From Acidobacteriota bacterium (GTDB lineage: Bacteria > Acidobacteriota > Terriglobia > Terriglobales > Acidobacteriaceae): a stretch of DNA of 31,726 bases. Under the pieces are notes generated by a model. The model had not been told where the DNA came from. It searched no databases and was given only the letters and a program-made list of their open reading frames with translations. Shown in pieces: positions 1 to 7,627 of the stretch. The position numbers and the translations under genes are program-made. The DNA lies in NCBI GenBank assembly GCA_021801945.1, contig JAKABE010000004.1, forward strand, positions 1 to 31,726. The letters are read 5' to 3'. Each line of letters starts with the position of its first letter. Within the stretch, counting starts at the first letter, position 1.

Positions 1-2
1 GC

Positions 3-512
3 TCGCTGGCGCTCGCAACTGCGCTGCATCTGGGCGCACGCCAGGTGCTGGTCGAGGATGTGGACGATTCCCGGCTGCAAGCAGCGAGGCGGCTCGGCGC
101 CACCCTGGCCTTGAACCCCTCCGCCGAGGAAAGCCGCGCCGAAGCAGAGAGATATGCCGGTGACGGCCTGGACCTGGTTCTGGATGCCTGTGGCATGGAA
201 ACCGCTCGCCAGAGGGCCTTCGAACTCTGCCGCCCCGGCGGCACGGTGGTGCTACTGGGGATGGCCGCGAGGCGCAGTCAAATCGACTTTAATTCCTGCA
301 TTCGCCGCGAGCATCGCGTCGTGATGTCCTTCGGATACACGCCGGCAGACTTCGAGCGCGCACTCGGTTTGCTGCTGGACGGCCACGTAGACCTTACACC
401 CTGGACGGCGGAGTTGCCGCTCGAAGACGGTCAAAAGGCCTTTGAAAAGACGGCCGCATCGCGCGGCGCAACACTCAAAACGATCCTGCGCGTGCGCCAA
501 GCTCCGTGTTGA
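3..512 (+). CDS. Zinc-type alcohol dehydrogenase family protein, C-terminal part (5' end outside window)
   Basis: The reading frame is open from base 3 with no stop, so the gene begins upstream of the window; only about 169 codons are visible and they end in TGA at 510-512. The visible part is the C-terminal half of a medium-chain dehydrogenase/reductase. It has the second half of the NAD(P)-binding Rossmann fold (GARQVLVEDVDDSRLQAAR followed by LGATLALNP), the DGLDLVLDACG strand typical of these enzymes, GGTVVLLGMA, and a C-terminal segment ending in LEDGQKAFEKTA. Enzymes of this family oxidise alcohols or polyols with NAD(P)+. The catalytic zinc ligands lie in the missing N-terminal part, so substrate and metal dependence cannot be judged. 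It converges on the small secreted-protein gene on the other strand. A GTG at 45 is internal and should not be taken as the start. Confidence 0.85.
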   Translation, partial: SLALATALHLGARQVLVEDVDDSRLQAARRLGATLALNPSAEESRAEAERYAGDGLDLVLDACGMETARQRAFELCRPGGTVVLLGMAARRSQIDFNSCIRREHRVVMSFGYTPADFERALGLLLDGHVDLTPWTAELPLEDGQKAFEKTAASRGATLKTILRVRQAPC

Positions 513-529
513 GGCCGTCACCACCGATC

Positions 530-865
530 TCAATGTATCGGCGACTGGCTTACGGAGCACTTGATGGAATCGTCGCGCTTCCAGCTCAGCACGTCCACGG
601 CGATGCCCTGCATGCAGTACGTAGGACCCTTATGAAGCACGCCGGTAAAGTCAATTCCTGTTCTGGGCTGTGGCCGGGCGCCTTGGATCAACAGGTTATA
701 GACAATGCCGCTCTTGATGTCCTTCACGACCAGGCAGTGCGTTTCCGCGTCCGCTTCCACACAGCCTTGCGCGTGCACCCGGCTAGGCTGCCGCGGCCGT
801 TTAGGCGCCTGCGCCGCTGCGGCGGCAAGGGCCAACGCCAGCACGGCAAAGATGGTTGCTTTCAT
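530..865 (-). CDS. Small secreted protein with four conserved-looking cysteines, function unknown
   Basis: This encodes 111 residues. The N-terminus MKATIFAVLALALAAAAAQA is a clear Sec signal peptide, with likely cleavage after AQA. The mature part is basic at first (PKRPRQPSR) and then forms a compact region with cysteines in GCVEADAETHC and later in TYC and IKC, which could form two disulfides in the periplasm or outside the cell. An AGGAGG at 872-877 directly abuts an upstream ATG (869-871) but lies six bases before the ATG at 863-865, so I chose the second ATG. I do not recognise the family. The layout (signal peptide, charged linker, about 75-residue beta-like domain) fits the many small exported proteins of acidobacteria. 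It lies alone between two converging/adjacent housekeeping genes. Confidence 0.7.
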   Translation of the reverse strand: MKATIFAVLALALAAAAAQAPKRPRQPSRVHAQGCVEADAETHCLVVKDIKSGIVYNLLIQGARPQPRTGIDFTGVLHKGPTYCMQGIAVDVLSWKRDDSIKCSVSQSPIH

Positions 866-988
866 ACCCATCCTCCTTTGCGGATTTCAGGGTGGAATAA
901 CCGCCTCGATTCGCCGGCTAGGTGGAGAATACGCCGCCCTGGCGTCAGCGTCCAGTGAACCAGCGCACACCACCGGAAGACTCGGCGA

Positions 989-1813
989 TCAAATTGGCAG
1001 TGTCTGCGCGCGGGGGGCCTCGCGCTGCGCGTCCAAGCTGCGCCAAAGCGCCGCCAAAGCTTCGATGGGCAAGGCCTCGGCCCGTGCCCTCGCGTCGATG
1101 CCCGTGCGGTCCAGCGCGGCCAGCACGGCTGACTGCGGCAGTCCAGCGGCGCGCAAATTGTTGGCCAGCGTCTTGCGCTTCTGCGCGAAGGCCTGGCGCA
1201 GGAAGTGCAGAAACCCTGCCGCTTCGACGCTGAACTCGGTAAAGCGTGGCGCAAAGCTCCAGCGGAAGACCGTCGAATGCACCTGAGGCGACGGCGCAAA
1301 TGCGGAGGGCGGCAGCGTAAACAGCGGCTCCACGGGGCCGTACATCTGCACGGTCACCGAAAGCAGGCCATAATCGCGCGAGCCAGGCTCTGCGGTCACG
1401 CGGTCCGCCACCTCCCGCTGCACCATCAGCACGGCCATCTCAAGCGCCGCGTGGCTGGCCGCCAGTTTCAGCAGAATCGGCGAGGTGATAAAGTACGGCA
1501 GATTGCCCACCACGCGCAGCCGCTCACCGGCCTGCTCGGCAGCCGCAGCAAAGTCGAAGTGCAGTACGTCCTGCTCGATGAGCGTGACGCGCTGGGCCGA
1601 AAACCGCGCGCGCAGGTTTGCGGCGAGCTCGCCGTCCAGTTCCACGGCCAACACGTGGCCAGCCCTCTCCGCCAAGAGCGTGGTGATCGCGCCCCGGCCC
1701 GGCCCGATCTCAACCACTGTGTGGCTGGCAACATTGCCAAGCGCGGCTGCGATCCTTTGAGCGGCCTGCGCGTCGCGCAGGAAATTCTGTCCGAGTTTAG
1801 GTTTCCGTAACAT
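989..1813 (-). CDS. rsmA: 16S rRNA (adenine(1518)-N(6)/adenine(1519)-N(6))-dimethyltransferase RsmA/KsgA
   Basis: The 274-residue protein dimethylates two adjacent adenines in the helix-45 loop of 16S rRNA, late in 30S assembly, using S-adenosylmethionine. The start at 1813 gives the typical family N-terminus MLRKPKLGQNFL. An in-frame start at 1846 exists but adds 11 residues unlike the family. SAM-binding motif I is VVEIGPGRGAITTLLAE (about residues 33-49), motif II includes E58 (AVELDGEL), D82 lies in IEQDVLHFDF, and the catalytic motif NLPYFITSPIL starts at N104. The C-terminal small helical domain (FLRQAFAQKRKTLANNLRAAG) is present and length is normal. The gene stands alone; upstream lies the 3' end of the porin gene on the same strand, about 190 bp away. 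The Shine-Dalgarno is weak. Confidence 0.96.
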   Translation of the reverse strand: MLRKPKLGQNFLRDAQAAQRIAAALGNVASHTVVEIGPGRGAITTLLAERAGHVLAVELDGELAANLRARFSAQRVTLIEQDVLHFDFAAAAEQAGERLRVVGNLPYFITSPILLKLAASHAALEMAVLMVQREVADRVTAEPGSRDYGLLSVTVQMYGPVEPLFTLPPSAFAPSPQVHSTVFRWSFAPRFTEFSVEAAGFLHFLRQAFAQKRKTLANNLRAAGLPQSAVLAALDRTGIDARARAEALPIEALAALWRSLDAQREAPRAQTLPI

Positions 1814-2001
1814 CCGCTGCTCTGATGGTAGTGCAGTGCGGCACATCTAAGCCGGGCGGATCGATCAGCATCGGGAACCGCGACCAGTACTCTTCAGAAG
1901 AGATCTCAGCAGCTCAGGGGCGCTGGCATTTGCAGCGCGAAGACGCCGCGCAAGCTGCTGATCCATCTGCATGCAATTCAACCGTCCACGGCCGGTTTTG
2001 G

Positions 2002-3519
2002 CTATTGGCTTTTCCCTTGAGTTCCGGGGGAACGCCAATGATAGACGAACGCCACGTAGCCAAACTGCATGTTGGGGTTTGAGGGATAGATGGCGGCCAC
2101 CACGCTCTTTCCTTTGGCGTATCCATAGTAGAAATTCAGATTGATGTTTTTTGTCGTCGTCCAGTTGGCGCTGATATCTGCAACCGAGGCCAGCGACGTG
2201 AAACCGTTCGAAGGGCGTCCAACGTAGCCAAATACCTTGTTGTCGAAGGCCCCTCCGCCGAGGTACCAGAGATCGTGAGCCGAGGTGAGTTGCAGCCAGT
2301 GCAAGTCGGAGCGCAACGCAAGCCGGCGGAAAGGGTTGTCGATCAACTGCACAAAACCATCCGTGTTGTTCATCAGGTTATAGAACGGAATGCGCGCGTA
2401 GAGGCGCGGTGTGGGGAGCAACTGGAAAAACGTGTGATGCGTCTGGCCCGTCGGGTTGTTATCGCCCGTCGACCGGAACCATCCTCCACGCACCCACGGC
2501 GCTGCGGCCGACTTTCCTGTGCGGAACCCACCCTCAAGCGCGACAGCCCCCGCGCTGTCGCCTTGTATGCCCCAGCGGCCATCTTGAAGCACCCCCCAGA
2601 AGAGAAAATCGAACTGCCCCGGTCCCGCCGGCACGGCCGCGATCATATCGCCGCCATAGGTTCCGAGGCGGATGTTGGTGTGGTCCGCCTGGCGCAACGC
2701 CAAGGGTCGGTTGTCTATCTTCAACAAGCCTGTGCGCCCATCGTGGTAACCGGCGGCAAAAGCGCGCCACAGGACATGCTGGCCGGCTTGAGGATGGGTA
2801 AGCGCCAGATACTCGATGTCGACGTTCAGTTCGGGATTGCCGTTCATGTTGAAAACGCCTTGATCGGAGCGCGCCGCCATCGCAGTCAAGTTCCAGGTGT
2901 TCAACTGCCACTGTCCTTCTAGTCCGTCGAAGCTGCGCTGGGCATTGGTGAATCCGAAGTTGCTGATGAGTCGATTGGCCGTGCGGTTGTCCTGCAGCCA
3001 TGCGAGGGTGGGATTCTTCGGTTGTGTCTCTTCGCCGTCAAAGAACTGGAAGCGGCCTATGCGCAGGTTCTTGCCGTCTCCATCGAGGCGCAGAAACCCT
3101 TGTTGAATAAATGCGGCTGCGGGAAATGAATTGTTGCCGTTCGCCGCATAATAGGTGCCGCCGAGCCCTAACTGGCCTTGCGCGGCGTCCAACGAAACCG
3201 CGTTATCGGGCGCGTCAAAGATCGTCGGCTGCGCGAGTTGCAGCTCCCAGTCCCAGTGATGCAGCTGCTGCGCCATCCCGATCCGTTGCAGAGATTGCAC
3301 GTAAGCATAGCTACTGCTTGTCGGTGGAGCGGCGAACCACTGCCACGTATCCATGCGGGTGCGGTCGTATAGGGCGACGCGGATGGGAATTTTCGACTTC
3401 GATGTGGACTGCGCCATGGCAGAGAGGGCAAGCGGCAGGAACAGGACGGCCAAGGCAAGACATGCGATTTGCGCAAGGCTTCGGCGAGCGCGCGCCCACG
3501 CCCCTCGAGTGGAATGCAT
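2002..3519 (-). CDS. Alginate-export family outer-membrane beta-barrel protein
   Basis: The 505-residue protein starts at an ATG preceded by GGAGG ten bases upstream; an in-frame upstream extension to 3636 lacks such a site. Residues 1-36 form a long signal peptide with a basic n-region (RGAWARARRS), a hydrophobic core and an AMAQS cleavage region. The rest has the alternating aromatic/glycine strands of an outer-membrane barrel. It contains the repeated RFQFFDGEETQ / LISNFGFTNAQRSFDGLEGQWQ type segment and arginine-rich barrel-lining stretches seen in the Alginate_exp family, and ends in VAFVYHWRSPGTQGKSQ. Known members let anionic polysaccharide or other substrates cross the outer membrane. 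The substrate here is unknown, and no alginate synthesis genes are in the window. It is divergent from the asparagine-synthetase-like operon, sharing a 240-bp intergenic region, so joint control is possible. Confidence 0.8.
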   Translation of the reverse strand: MHSTRGAWARARRSLAQIACLALAVLFLPLALSAMAQSTSKSKIPIRVALYDRTRMDTWQWFAAPPTSSSYAYVQSLQRIGMAQQLHHWDWELQLAQPTIFDAPDNAVSLDAAQGQLGLGGTYYAANGNNSFPAAAFIQQGFLRLDGDGKNLRIGRFQFFDGEETQPKNPTLAWLQDNRTANRLISNFGFTNAQRSFDGLEGQWQLNTWNLTAMAARSDQGVFNMNGNPELNVDIEYLALTHPQAGQHVLWRAFAAGYHDGRTGLLKIDNRPLALRQADHTNIRLGTYGGDMIAAVPAGPGQFDFLFWGVLQDGRWGIQGDSAGAVALEGGFRTGKSAAAPWVRGGWFRSTGDNNPTGQTHHTFFQLLPTPRLYARIPFYNLMNNTDGFVQLIDNPFRRLALRSDLHWLQLTSAHDLWYLGGGAFDNKVFGYVGRPSNGFTSLASVADISANWTTTKNINLNFYYGYAKGKSVVAAIYPSNPNMQFGYVAFVYHWRSPGTQGKSQ

Positions 3520-3761
3520 TCGTTGTATAACCTCCAGAAAATACAAATCGTTCGTGCGGGGAATGGATCGGGACAATCTTAAGGAACGCGCCTCACAAAT
3601 GGCATGGGGAATTCGATGGAAGTTTCGTTCAATCATTCGGTGGAGGGCAAATTGCTCAGTTACGTAATAATAAGAGGAACCGGTTGCGCGCTTCTTGAAT
3701 TCCCGCCCACCGCACTACTTCCGCGTTAGGACTGAGCACTGAACAGCCTGGAGAGAACACC

Positions 3762-5081
3762 ATGGATCAGTATGTAGAGAGGGTGGTTGACCTCACCGAA
3801 CCCGAGGCCAATCAGATCTTCAACATCACCGTCGAGGAAGCACGCGCGCGCCTCCACTCTGGCCAGCCTGACGCGGTGCGCGGAATTCATGGATCGTTTG
3901 CGCTGGTTGCACGCGAGGGCAAGACGGTGAGAATGGCCCGGTCCCTGGACCGCCCCATGCGCTACTTCCTGGCCAAACGGCAGGAAGGGCCCGTACTGAT
4001 TGTGGCGCCGCGGATCGACGCCATCTACGACTGGCTGAAGAGCGAAGGACTGGAAGGACAATTTCATCCCAGCTACTCGCGTATGGTTCCGGCGCACTAC
4101 ATCGTCGAACTTCAGTTGATCGGTTGCCCCGATCCCGAGCCGGCTTACACACGCTTCTTCACCCCAGTGTCCGCTGCACTGCCTGCGGATCTGGATGCTA
4201 TTGGAAAGGCATATATTGGCGCACTGGCAGACGAGGTTGCGCTGTGGTTGAAGCATGTGCCGGAACGGGAACCAATCGGAGTTTGCTTTTCGGGCGGCAT
4301 CGATAGCGGCAGCGTGTTCTTAACCACGTACTTTGTGATGCAGCGGCTGGGGATGAGCCCGAGCCGGCTCAAGGCTTTTGTTCTGGATTTGGATCGCGGC
4401 CCGGACGTGCAGCAAGCGCGAGCATTTCTGGATGCGCTGGGGCTGGGGCTGTTTCTTGAGCCGATCGAAGGGGATCCCGCGGCATTGAATACCAGCCAAA
4501 CAATTCGGATCGTGGAGGACTACAAGTCTCTCGACGTGGAATCCGCCACCATGGCCATCGCTTTGTGCCGGGGTATCCGCGAGCGCTACCCGGCCTGGAA
4601 GTATCTGCTCGACGGAGACGGCGGCGACGAGAATTTGAAGGATTATCCGATTGAAGAGAATCCTGAACTGACGATTCGCAGCGTGGTGAACAATCCGATG
4701 TTGTACCAGGAGGGCTGGGGCGTGGGCAAAATCAAGCACTCGCTCACCTACAGCGGCGGGCTGAGCAGGTCCTATACGCGAACCTATGCGCCCGCGCATC
4801 ACTTCGGTTTTTCAGGCTTCAGTCCCTATACGCGGCCGGATGTGATCGCCGTCGCCGAGGCTATTCCCTTCATCAAGCTCACCGATTACAGCGTGGAGAA
4901 GCTGTATGTGCTCAAAGGCGAGATAGTTTCGCGCGGAATCACGGCGGTGACGGGCTTCAAGATGCCTGTCTTTCCTAAGCGGCGCTTCCAGCACGGGGCG
5001 ATTTCCAAGGATGCGCTCAGGAACCGGCTGCCGTGGCGCGAAGCGGAATATCGAAGCAAGTTCCTCTCCCTTTACCAATGA
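3762..5081 (+). CDS. Asparagine-synthetase-like ATP-dependent enzyme lacking the glutaminase cysteine
   Basis: The 439-residue protein has a PP-loop (SGGIDS at residues 177-182) and the acidic ATP/Mg loop DGDGGDE (284-290) of the asparagine synthetase / beta-lactam synthetase superfamily. These enzymes adenylate a carboxylate and then form an amide. The N-terminal 110 residues keep traces of the class-II glutamine amidotransferase fold (GIHGSFALVAREGKTVRMARSLDRPMRYF-type segment), but the protein begins MDQ. No cysteine follows the initiator, so ammonia release from glutamine is not expected. It is shorter than AsnB (about 550 residues or more). That pattern fits amide or lactam formation on a dedicated substrate rather than asparagine supply. 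GGAGAG at 3750-3755 sets the ATG start. It is the first gene of a three-gene plus-strand unit. True substrate unknown. Confidence 0.85.
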   Translation: MDQYVERVVDLTEPEANQIFNITVEEARARLHSGQPDAVRGIHGSFALVAREGKTVRMARSLDRPMRYFLAKRQEGPVLIVAPRIDAIYDWLKSEGLEGQFHPSYSRMVPAHYIVELQLIGCPDPEPAYTRFFTPVSAALPADLDAIGKAYIGALADEVALWLKHVPEREPIGVCFSGGIDSGSVFLTTYFVMQRLGMSPSRLKAFVLDLDRGPDVQQARAFLDALGLGLFLEPIEGDPAALNTSQTIRIVEDYKSLDVESATMAIALCRGIRERYPAWKYLLDGDGGDENLKDYPIEENPELTIRSVVNNPMLYQEGWGVGKIKHSLTYSGGLSRSYTRTYAPAHHFGFSGFSPYTRPDVIAVAEAIPFIKLTDYSVEKLYVLKGEIVSRGITAVTGFKMPVFPKRRFQHGAISKDALRNRLPWREAEYRSKFLSLYQ

Positions 5082-5088
5082 GGAGCGC

Positions 5089-6075
5089 GTGGAGTTGACC
5101 TATCCCAAGAGGGCAACGGAGCGGGATCGTTGGATTCTTTCCCGCCGTCCGCCGCGCGGCTCCGTCAATCCCGATGAGCCCTATGCGTACTTTTTGGAGG
5201 AGGAATGCGGAGCGCATGGTCATGCTGAGCCGGTAGCCGCAATCTTTCTAACCAACCGCGAGTGCCCGTTCCGCTGCGCAATGTGCGACCTGTGGCAGAA
5301 CACGCTGACGGAATCGGCGCCGGTTGGAGCCATTCCCAGGCAGATCGATCTTGCTTTGAAACGGCTTGGCCCGGCACGGTCCGTCAAGCTCTATAACAGC
5401 GGAAGCTTTTTCGATCCGCGCGCGATTCCGCCCGACGACTACAAGGCGATCGCCCAGTGCGTTCGGGATTTTGAGCGCGTGATCGTGGAATGTCATCCGG
5501 CGTTTGTGGGCCGACTATGTGCCGCATTCCGCGGCCTGCTGAATGGGCGCTTGGAAGTGGCCATGGGGCTGGAGACCGCGCACCCTGAGGTTCTGGAAAA
5601 ACTGAACAAGCGTATGACGCTCGAAGACTTCGCCGCGGCTGCCGAGTTTCTGCTCGGTCATCAAATCGACGTGCGAGCGTTTATCTTAGTGCAGCCTCCG
5701 TTCATGAAGGGGCATGAAGCACTCAACTGGGCGCAACGGTCGCTGGATTTTGCATTTGAGTGCGGCGCTGCCGCGGCAACGCTCATTCCCACGCGCGGCG
5801 GGAATGGAGCAATGGAAACGCTGGCCGCGGCCGGAGAGTTCAGCCCTCCGGCACTGAGCCTGCTTGAAGACGCGGCGGCGTACGGAATCGGACTGGGGCG
5901 GGGACGGGTATTTACTGATTTGTGGAATCTGAAGCGCGCCACGGAATGCGCCGCTTGCTTTGAAGCACGCGTGGCCCGGCTCAGTGAGATGAATCTTCGC
6001 CAGGCGCTCGGCGGCGCTGTGCATTGCGCGGCGTGCGGCAGGGGCTGGGGGAGGGCCGTTGGGAGAACGCTTTGA
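5089..6075 (+). CDS. Radical SAM enzyme, Elp3/RaSEA-like architecture
   Basis: From the GTG at 5089 this is 328 residues. C59, C63 and C66 form the CX3CX2C motif (CPFRCAMCDLW) that binds the SAM-cleaving [4Fe-4S] cluster. Further blocks are KLYNSGSFFDPRAIP, VIVECHPAFV, LEVAMGLETAHPEVL and AFILVQPPFM. They resemble, from memory, the group containing archaeal RaSEA (archaeosine synthesis) and other Elp3-like proteins; this placement is an inference. The C-terminus carries two extra CX2C pairs (C287/C290 and C313/C316) that may hold zinc or a second iron-sulfur cluster. The start is uncertain. The GTG has AGGAG only three bases upstream, a TTG at 5095 would be better spaced, and an ATG at 5011 would overlap the previous gene by 70 bp. 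It begins about 7 bp after the previous stop and overlaps the next gene by 17 bp, indicating translational coupling. Confidence 0.87.
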   Translation: MELTYPKRATERDRWILSRRPPRGSVNPDEPYAYFLEEECGAHGHAEPVAAIFLTNRECPFRCAMCDLWQNTLTESAPVGAIPRQIDLALKRLGPARSVKLYNSGSFFDPRAIPPDDYKAIAQCVRDFERVIVECHPAFVGRLCAAFRGLLNGRLEVAMGLETAHPEVLEKLNKRMTLEDFAAAAEFLLGHQIDVRAFILVQPPFMKGHEALNWAQRSLDFAFECGAAAATLIPTRGGNGAMETLAAAGEFSPPALSLLEDAAAYGIGLGRGRVFTDLWNLKRATECAACFEARVARLSEMNLRQALGGAVHCAACGRGWGRAVGRTL

Positions 6076-7627
6076 CATTGCGGTGATCGGGTCGGGCTTT
6101 GCCGGTTCCCTGTTGGCGATGATTGCGCACCGGCTTGGCAAAAGAGTGATTCTGCTGGAGCGCGGACGGCACCCTCGCATGGTGATCGGGGAATCATCGA
6201 CCCCGCTTTCCAATCTTTTGTTAGAGGAGTTGGCAGTGCGCTACGGTTTGGCCAATCTGCAGCCCCTGAGCAAATGGGGAAGCTGGCGGGAACGTCATCC
6301 GGAGCTGGCTTGCGGACTGAAGCGGGGATTCAGCTTTTTTCATCATGCGCGCGGCGTCGCGGGCCCAATTCAGCGTGAAGACCAACTGCTGGTGGCGGCC
6401 AGCCCTCATGACCTGATCGGCGACACGCACTGGTATCGTGCGGACTTCGATGAGTATTTGGTCAATGAAGCCCAGCGCCTCGGCGTAGCTTATCTGGATG
6501 AGGTGCAATTAAGCGCGTTCGTCGACGCTCCGCATGAAGCCCGGCTGCAAGGAACGCGGGATGGACGGGAGCTGACGATTGCCGCACGCTTTGTGGTGGA
6601 TGCGACGGGGCCGCGCGGCTTTTTACATCGTGCTCTCGCATTGGGCGAGCGACAACTGCTGGAGATCCCTGCTACATCCGCGCTTTATAGCCACTTCACC
6701 GGCGTGCGGCGGCTGGCGGACACCGGCGCCGTTGCGCTCAACGCCGTGCCACCGTATCCGGTTGACGATGCGGCGGTGCATCACGTGTTGGATGGCGGGT
6801 GGATCTGGATCCTGCACTTCTGCAATGGCGTCACCAGCGCCGGCATCGCCGCCACGAATGCGATGGCTGAGGAGTTTCAGCTCGCGGATGGTGAACCGGC
6901 ATGGACGCGCATTCTGCGAAATTATCCGGTCGTGCGCGAGCAGTTCCGCGAAGCGCGCGCGCTGTCGCCTTTCCGGCACATCCCGCGCCTGGGATTTCGC
7001 AGCGCAAAGATTGCCGGAAGGAGCTGGGCTTTGTTGCCCTCGGCGGCGGGCTTTGCCGACCCGCTGTTGTCCACCGGGTTCCCGCTCACGCTGCTGGGTG
7101 TAAGCCGATTGGCGGAGATTTTTGAACGCGATTGGGAGACTGATCGTTTCGCGGCTGCGCTGGAGGAATATGCAGCGCGAACCGATGCGGAGCTGATGGC
7201 CACGGCGCGGCTCATTGGCGCACTCTATGCAAATTTCAGAAACTTCCCGGTGTTCTCGGCGGTTTCACTCCTCTATTTTGCGGCGGCCAGCTATGCGGAA
7301 GCAGCGCGCCGGTTGGGCCGTGCCCGGCTTGCATCTTCCTTTCTACTCTATGACCATCCGAAGTTCGGGCCGGAATGCGCGCGCGTGCTGCAGCGGGCGC
7401 GTTCCCCGCACAGCCATGGCGACTCGGAGGCGTTGATCGCAGAGATCCTACGCGTCATTGAAGCGGTGGACGTGGCGGGGCTGTCGGATGGCACGCGCCA
7501 TAACTGGTATCCGGTCGACGCCGAAGACCTGCTGCGCGCGGCTCCCAAGATGGGGGCGAGCCGCGAGGAGATATTGCGGATGCTGGCGCGATGCGGATTT
7601 CATGCGTCTTCTATTTCCCGGCATTGA
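6059..7627 (+). CDS. FAD-dependent oxidoreductase, tryptophan-halogenase / geranylgeranyl-reductase-like
   Basis: The 522-residue protein starts at a TTG behind a GGGGGAGGG ribosome site and overlaps the radical SAM gene by 17 bp. The N-terminal FAD-binding motif is VIGSGFAGS (GxGxxG at 11-16) followed by the ERGRHPR ribose-binding end. Next comes GESSTPLSNLLLEEL, comparable to the GES segment of flavin-dependent halogenases. Later blocks are VVDATGPRGFL and AAGFADPLLSTGFPLTLLG, the second FAD-binding region of the halogenase/GG-reductase group. The tryptophan halogenase WxWxIP signature appears only as GWIWILHF, lacking the proline, so halogenation is doubtful. Hydroxylation, reduction or dehydrogenation of a carrier- or lipid-bound substrate are alternatives. 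The last 120 residues, including an RHNWYPVDAEDLL segment, are outside the FAD core. The 3' end overlaps the convergent CRTAC1 gene. Confidence 0.85.
   Translation: MGERFDIAVIGSGFAGSLLAMIAHRLGKRVILLERGRHPRMVIGESSTPLSNLLLEELAVRYGLANLQPLSKWGSWRERHPELACGLKRGFSFFHHARGVAGPIQREDQLLVAASPHDLIGDTHWYRADFDEYLVNEAQRLGVAYLDEVQLSAFVDAPHEARLQGTRDGRELTIAARFVVDATGPRGFLHRALALGERQLLEIPATSALYSHFTGVRRLADTGAVALNAVPPYPVDDAAVHHVLDGGWIWILHFCNGVTSAGIAATNAMAEEFQLADGEPAWTRILRNYPVVREQFREARALSPFRHIPRLGFRSAKIAGRSWALLPSAAGFADPLLSTGFPLTLLGVSRLAEIFERDWETDRFAAALEEYAARTDAELMATARLIGALYANFRNFPVFSAVSLLYFAAASYAEAARRLGRARLASSFLLYDHPKFGPECARVLQRARSPHSHGDSEALIAEILRVIEAVDVAGLSDGTRHNWYPVDAEDLLRAAPKMGASREEILRMLARCGFHASSISRH

Noticed and set aside
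2275..2922. Long plus-strand frame inside the porin gene, and similar long frames opposite other genes
   Set aside because: These are opposite-strand shadows of GC-rich genes with no family-like sequence and no ribosome sites.
3563..3667. 34-codon frame upstream of the Asn-synthetase-like gene as a possible peptide precursor
   Set aside because: It has no ribosome site, no leader/core look (no Cys/Ser/Thr-rich core, no double-Gly), and lies in the likely promoter region of the divergent porin gene.
3660..3667. TTACGTAA palindrome upstream of the Asn-synthetase-like gene
   Set aside because: Only 8 bp and similar to the TonB receptor operator in one half only; not enough to claim the same regulator.
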